Under the pieces are notes generated by a model. That model did not search any database. It was given only the letters and a program-made list of their open reading frames with translations, and had not been told where the DNA came from. Below, piece by piece: positions 61,183-64,000 of a stretch of DNA of 64,000 bases (position 1 is the stretch's first letter; the number at the start of each line of letters is the position of its first letter). Position numbers and translations under genes: made by a program. Origin of the DNA: JAFDVL01 sp031409955 (lineage in GTDB: Bacteria > Acidobacteriota > Blastocatellia > RBC074); NCBI GenBank assembly GCA_031409955.1, contig JANNYF010000099.1, positions 1-64,000 of the forward strand. The letters are read 5' to 3'.

Positions 61183-61971
61183 TTACTGCCACGATGAAGG
61201 TGGCGGCGGCGGCGGCGGTTCATATCCGCCGTAACTGGGTGGCGGTGGTGGTTCGTAAGACCCATAACCACCCGGTGCGCCAAAGCAATCACGATACGCA
61301 CAAGACACGGTTGTAATCAGCAGCGGGGCCGTGAAAATTACCCCCACGCAACAGACGATAATGCCGATGCCTCCGATCAAATGCACGACGATGCCAAACA
61401 AAATAAACATGAGCGCATTTTGTTTGGTCATGTCCAGGCTGGCCTTCATCGCCTCGATAGTTCCGAGATTGCGATCTGCAATCAAGGGGTAAGTAAACAT
61501 CAATAACCCCAAGGCTACGAGCGTGACCAATGAGCCGAGACAACAAAACAGATTGCCGACAAATTGCACCAGTGCCAGAATCCCCGTCACACCTAACATC
61601 GGCACCAAATTCTTCAGCCCTGTAAAGAAATCCGCGATGGAAAACTGCTCGCCGCGCAATTGCTTCATCGCTACGTGATAATAACCACTATAGGAAAACG
61701 CCTGTACCAATGCCGTTACGACAGCCGAAAGGAACGTAGCGATGATAGATACTCCAGAGGACTGTAAGGCCGCGAGAATATCTTTGGGGTCTGAGTGGCT
61801 TCCCAGTCCCAATGAGACAAAGATAAATGCGTAAAGTGGCCCAATGGGGATGAGGGAAATTAAAAACACGACCAGTGATATCAGAAGCCAGTTCGCCATT
61901 TGTTGCGAGTACATTTCCCAGCCCTGACTGATCCACTCCCAGCGCACCTCTAGTTTTCTTGGTTGCTGCAT
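61183..61971 (-). CDS. Multi-pass membrane protein with Pro/Tyr-rich tail, paralogue 1
   Basis: 262 residues. N-terminal V-R-W-E-W-I-S-Q-G-W-E-M-Y precedes about five or six hydrophobic helices (first at ~28-50); a motif A-M-K-Q-L-R-G-E lies between helices. The C-terminal ~40 residues are a P/Y/G-rich tail ending P-S-S-W-Q. The gene at 62027 has the same plan, so the two arose by tandem duplication. No enzymatic motif is recognised. The tail may bind SH3/WW-like or other partners in the cytoplasm. Function unknown. Confidence 0.75.
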   Translation of the reverse strand: MQQPRKLEVRWEWISQGWEMYSQQMANWLLISLVVFLISLIPIGPLYAFIFVSLGLGSHSDPKDILAALQSSGVSIIATFLSAVVTALVQAFSYSGYYHVAMKQLRGEQFSIADFFTGLKNLVPMLGVTGILALVQFVGNLFCCLGSLVTLVALGLLMFTYPLIADRNLGTIEAMKASLDMTKQNALMFILFGIVVHLIGGIGIIVCCVGVIFTAPLLITTVSCAYRDCFGAPGGYGSYEPPPPPSYGGYEPPPPPPPSSWQ

Positions 61972-62026
61972 GCCGTAACTCCTTTATCCAAATATTCGCA
62001 GCCGAAACCGCTGCGGACAGGTTGAT

Positions 62027-62779
62027 TTATTGCCACGACGGTGGTGGCGGATTCGATCCATACTCGGGCGGGGGCGGCGGGCTATACGTTTGCGGATTGG
62101 TTGCGCCCGCGACACCGAACACGTCTCGATATGCAACGGACGTGATTGTGAACAGCAACGGATAGCTGACCAGCGCACCGATACCGCACAAGATGCCCCC
62201 AATTGAGGCGATCAGCCCGACGACCAACGCAAATAAAGTAATCATCAGCCAATCTTTTTTCGTCGCGTTAATGCTGGTCTGAATCGCTTCAATCGGCCCC
62301 ATCTTGCCCTCCACGACCAACGGGATGGTAAAGAAACAGAGTCCTTGCACGATCAATCCCGGAATGATGCAAAAGATGCCGCCGATGGCGGCGAGAATGG
62401 CAACCAGGAAAAATGCGCCCAGCACGCGCCAGAAACAATCGGCCCCGGAAAACAAATCGCCGAGGCTGGTGGGTTCGCCGCGCAATTGCTTCATCGCGGT
62501 TTTGTACGTCCCGGCGGTCAGGAACGCGATAGCTAAAAACAACAGCGGATAGAAGATCAGCATTCCTACAAAAAGAATCGCGGGCGGCGCTTCTGGCTGT
62601 TCACCTGTTCCGGCGGCAACCGTACTCACAATGGCAATGATGTAAAACGGTGCGAGGATCGCAACGATGACCAACACAAACACCAACATGTGGACGACCC
62701 ACGTCCCCCAGCGTTGGACAAACATATTCCAGCCTTCCCCAATCCATTCCCAGCGGACAGTTGTCGTAGCTTGTTGCAT
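62027..62779 (-). CDS. Multi-pass membrane protein with Pro-rich tail, paralogue 2
   Basis: 250 residues. Start V-R-W-E-W-I-G-E-G-W-N-M-F, middle A-M-K-Q-L-R-G-E-P-T-S-L-G-D-L-F, and tail S-P-P-P-P-P-E-Y-G...P-S-W-Q all parallel its neighbour at 61183, while the hydrophobic helices differ in detail. It is upstream of its paralogue with a 55-nt gap, so both are probably one transcript. Function unknown. Confidence 0.75.
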   Translation of the reverse strand: MQQATTTVRWEWIGEGWNMFVQRWGTWVVHMLVFVLVIVAILAPFYIIAIVSTVAAGTGEQPEAPPAILFVGMLIFYPLLFLAIAFLTAGTYKTAMKQLRGEPTSLGDLFSGADCFWRVLGAFFLVAILAAIGGIFCIIPGLIVQGLCFFTIPLVVEGKMGPIEAIQTSINATKKDWLMITLFALVVGLIASIGGILCGIGALVSYPLLFTITSVAYRDVFGVAGATNPQTYSPPPPPEYGSNPPPPSWQ

Positions 62780-62827
62780 AGAGTTTGGCTCCAGAGTTGT
62801 CGAGTTGATAGTTGGCCTGAGACAAGC

Positions 62828-63808
62828 TCAGACGCGGCTGCTGTCGTAGTGATGATAGAAGAACCGTTCAAGCTGCACTTTGGTTGGCGCGACCTGCACG
62901 CGCAGTTTGTCCATTTCGGCAACGGTCATCGGCTTGAACGCTTGCGCGGCGGCGACATTTTGCTGAATGAATTCGGGCTTCGGCATCCCCATCACGGCGA
63001 CGGAAACCGGCAAGCTCAGCGCATACCGAATTAAATCTTTGACCTCCGCTTTGCCAATGCTGCCACCGAGCAGTTTTTCCTGTGCGGTGACTTTCATCAG
63101 AATCACGCCGAGGTTTTTCTTTTTCGCAGCAGGCAGCGCGAGTTCTTCAAATTGCAGCGCGCGCGCCGGATTCATGGCCATTTGCACGCAATCCAGATCG
63201 TTGCGCTCAATCGCCTTCGCCATCACCGCGCCGTCTGTGTGGCTGGTCATGCCGATGAAGCGGGCGACTTTTTGCTCGCGCAATTTGTAGAGCGCGTGGA
63301 TCGCACCGTCTTTCGCCATAATGCGCGCAAGGTCGTCTTCGGTCGTGAGACTGTGCAGATGCAGCAAATTGACGTGATCGGTTTGCAAGCGTTTGAGGCT
63401 TTGTTCGACCAGCCGCATCGCTTCGTCGTAGCTGCGTGCATCAGGCGGAACTTTGGTCGCCAGCCACACGTCTTTGCGCCGTTTGACCATCACTTTGCCG
63501 ACGCGCGTTTCGCTCTCACCTTTCCCGTAATCCATCGCGGTGTCGAGGTAGGTGATGCCGAGGTCAATCACTTGATTGAGGATCGCAGATGCCTCTTCTT
63601 CTTTGTACATCAGAAAGCGGCTGCCGCAACCGAAGGCAAGAATCGGGACTTTGACGCCCGTGCGACCTAAGACGCGTTGCGGCAATTTGGGTTTAGGCGC
63701 AGCAGCTTCTGTAGAGTCTGAAATAATCGCAGGCAGCGCTGTAGCCGTTGCCGCAGTCAGCGCAGATTGTTCGAGAAATTCGCGGCGGGTCAGGTCTTCA
63801 CTTTTCAT
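62828..63808 (-). CDS. Aldo/keto reductase with Tat-type signal
   Basis: 326 residues. ATG 63808 follows AGGAGG. N-terminal L-T-R-R-E-F-L-E-Q-S plus an Ala-rich stretch is a Tat signal. The AKR catalytic tetrad is visible: D in Y-L-D-T-A-M-D-Y-G (with Tyr), Lys in L-A-T-K-V, His in N-L-L-H-L-H. A G-C-G-S-R segment follows the first strand. It is a probable exported NAD(P)-linked oxidoreductase folded in the cytoplasm. Its start overlaps the stop of the upstream gene by 11 nt, so it is coupled to a sugar isomerase. Confidence 0.88.
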   Translation of the reverse strand: MKSEDLTRREFLEQSALTAATATALPAIISDSTEAAAPKPKLPQRVLGRTGVKVPILAFGCGSRFLMYKEEEASAILNQVIDLGITYLDTAMDYGKGESETRVGKVMVKRRKDVWLATKVPPDARSYDEAMRLVEQSLKRLQTDHVNLLHLHSLTTEDDLARIMAKDGAIHALYKLREQKVARFIGMTSHTDGAVMAKAIERNDLDCVQMAMNPARALQFEELALPAAKKKNLGVILMKVTAQEKLLGGSIGKAEVKDLIRYALSLPVSVAVMGMPKPEFIQQNVAAAQAFKPMTVAEMDKLRVQVAPTKVQLERFFYHHYDSSRV

Positions 63809-64000
63809 TCGTAACCTCCTTGCTGGGTGTTTCGGTTAGATATTCGCGGATGATTTTGGCGTACTGCGGGAACGCGATTTCCGGCTCTTCAATTTCTGGA
63901 TGCCAACGCTTTTCCCACTCCAAACAATAATAGCCTTTGTATCCGGCGGCCTTCAGCGTTTGCACGGTCTCTTTCACGGCGACTTCGCCGGTTCCGGTCA
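63798..64000 (-). CDS. Sugar phosphate isomerase/epimerase-like protein, C-terminal part
   Basis: The gene enters from the right edge and ends at TGA 63798-63800. The visible ~66 residues read G-E-V-A-V-K-E-T-V...A-A-G-Y-K-G-Y-Y-C-L-E-W-E-K-R-W-H-P-E-I-E-E-P-E-I-A, the typical last strand and helix of xylose-isomerase-like TIM-barrel epimerases, with the metal-ligand Glu in L-E-W-E. It overlaps the aldo/keto reductase start, suggesting joint action on a sugar. Confidence 0.75.
   Translation of the reverse strand, partial: TGTGEVAVKETVQTLKAAGYKGYYCLEWEKRWHPEIEEPEIAFPQYAKIIREYLTETPSKEVTNEK

Overview
The window looks like a chromosomal segment of an Acidobacteriota bacterium, probably class Blastocatellia. 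This is inferred from gene content, not from a marker gene: Ser/Thr kinases and CadC-like winged-helix regulators fused to PD40/TolB-type propellers, an ECF-sigma/kinase neighbourhood, a tricorn-type protease, PQQ dehydrogenases, DUF1080 and many intergenic palindromes. GC content is moderately high throughout, except for one visibly AT-richer two-gene island at 48.1-49.7 kb. No rRNA, tRNA, CRISPR array, integrase or insertion-sequence transposase was recognised.

Layout. 0-11 kb: mostly exported hydrolases and oxidoreductases on the + strand (S10-like peptidase tail, alkyl sulfatase-like MBL enzyme, tricorn protease, di-iron ferritin-like protein, PQQ dehydrogenase with cytochrome c domain, dienelactone hydrolase), almost every gap holding a palindromic repeat. 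11-25 kb: a regulatory region with a membrane Ser/Thr kinase preceded by a dead ECF sigma gene, three membrane-anchored winged-helix regulators (two PD40, one TPR) interleaved with three copies of an M48-like exported metallopeptidase (one broken), and an HNH-endonuclease two-gene cassette bracketed by a 66-bp direct repeat. A ZIP transporter follows. 26-44 kb: a classical division/cell-wall cluster, mraZ-rsmH-ftsL-ftsI-murE-murF-mraY-murD-ftsW-murG-murC-ftsQ-ftsA-ftsZ, without murB or ddl, with a convincing mraZ promoter and MraZ operator. 44-46.6 kb: an Hfq-family gene, pdxA and an acetyltransferase. 46.6-54.3 kb: a probable sugar-catabolic group (DUF1080, HUMPS-family aldolase/decarboxylase, Zn dehydrogenase, TIM-barrel isomerase, SDR) interrupted by a TcmP plus Gp37/Gp68 (DUF5131) pair, then a PafA-like phosphatase. 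54.3-64 kb, all on the - strand: an AAA ATPase fused to a degenerate RsbW-like domain, a PocR-GAF-GGDEF cyclase, coaE, folD, two paralogous membrane proteins, an aldo/keto reductase and the tail of a TIM-barrel isomerase.

How the parts work together. The dcw cluster makes lipid II and the divisome and is probably autoregulated by MraZ. The 15-25 kb array looks like a repeatedly duplicated regulator/protease unit. The junction where the 3' ends of protease and regulator genes face each other has taken up foreign DNA twice (a palindromic element in one copy, the HNH cassette in another). A homologous palindromic element lies in frame inside the kinase gene and encodes its juxtamembrane linker. 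These three observations, together with the cleanly spliced TcmP/DUF5131 island, are the most unusual content of the window.
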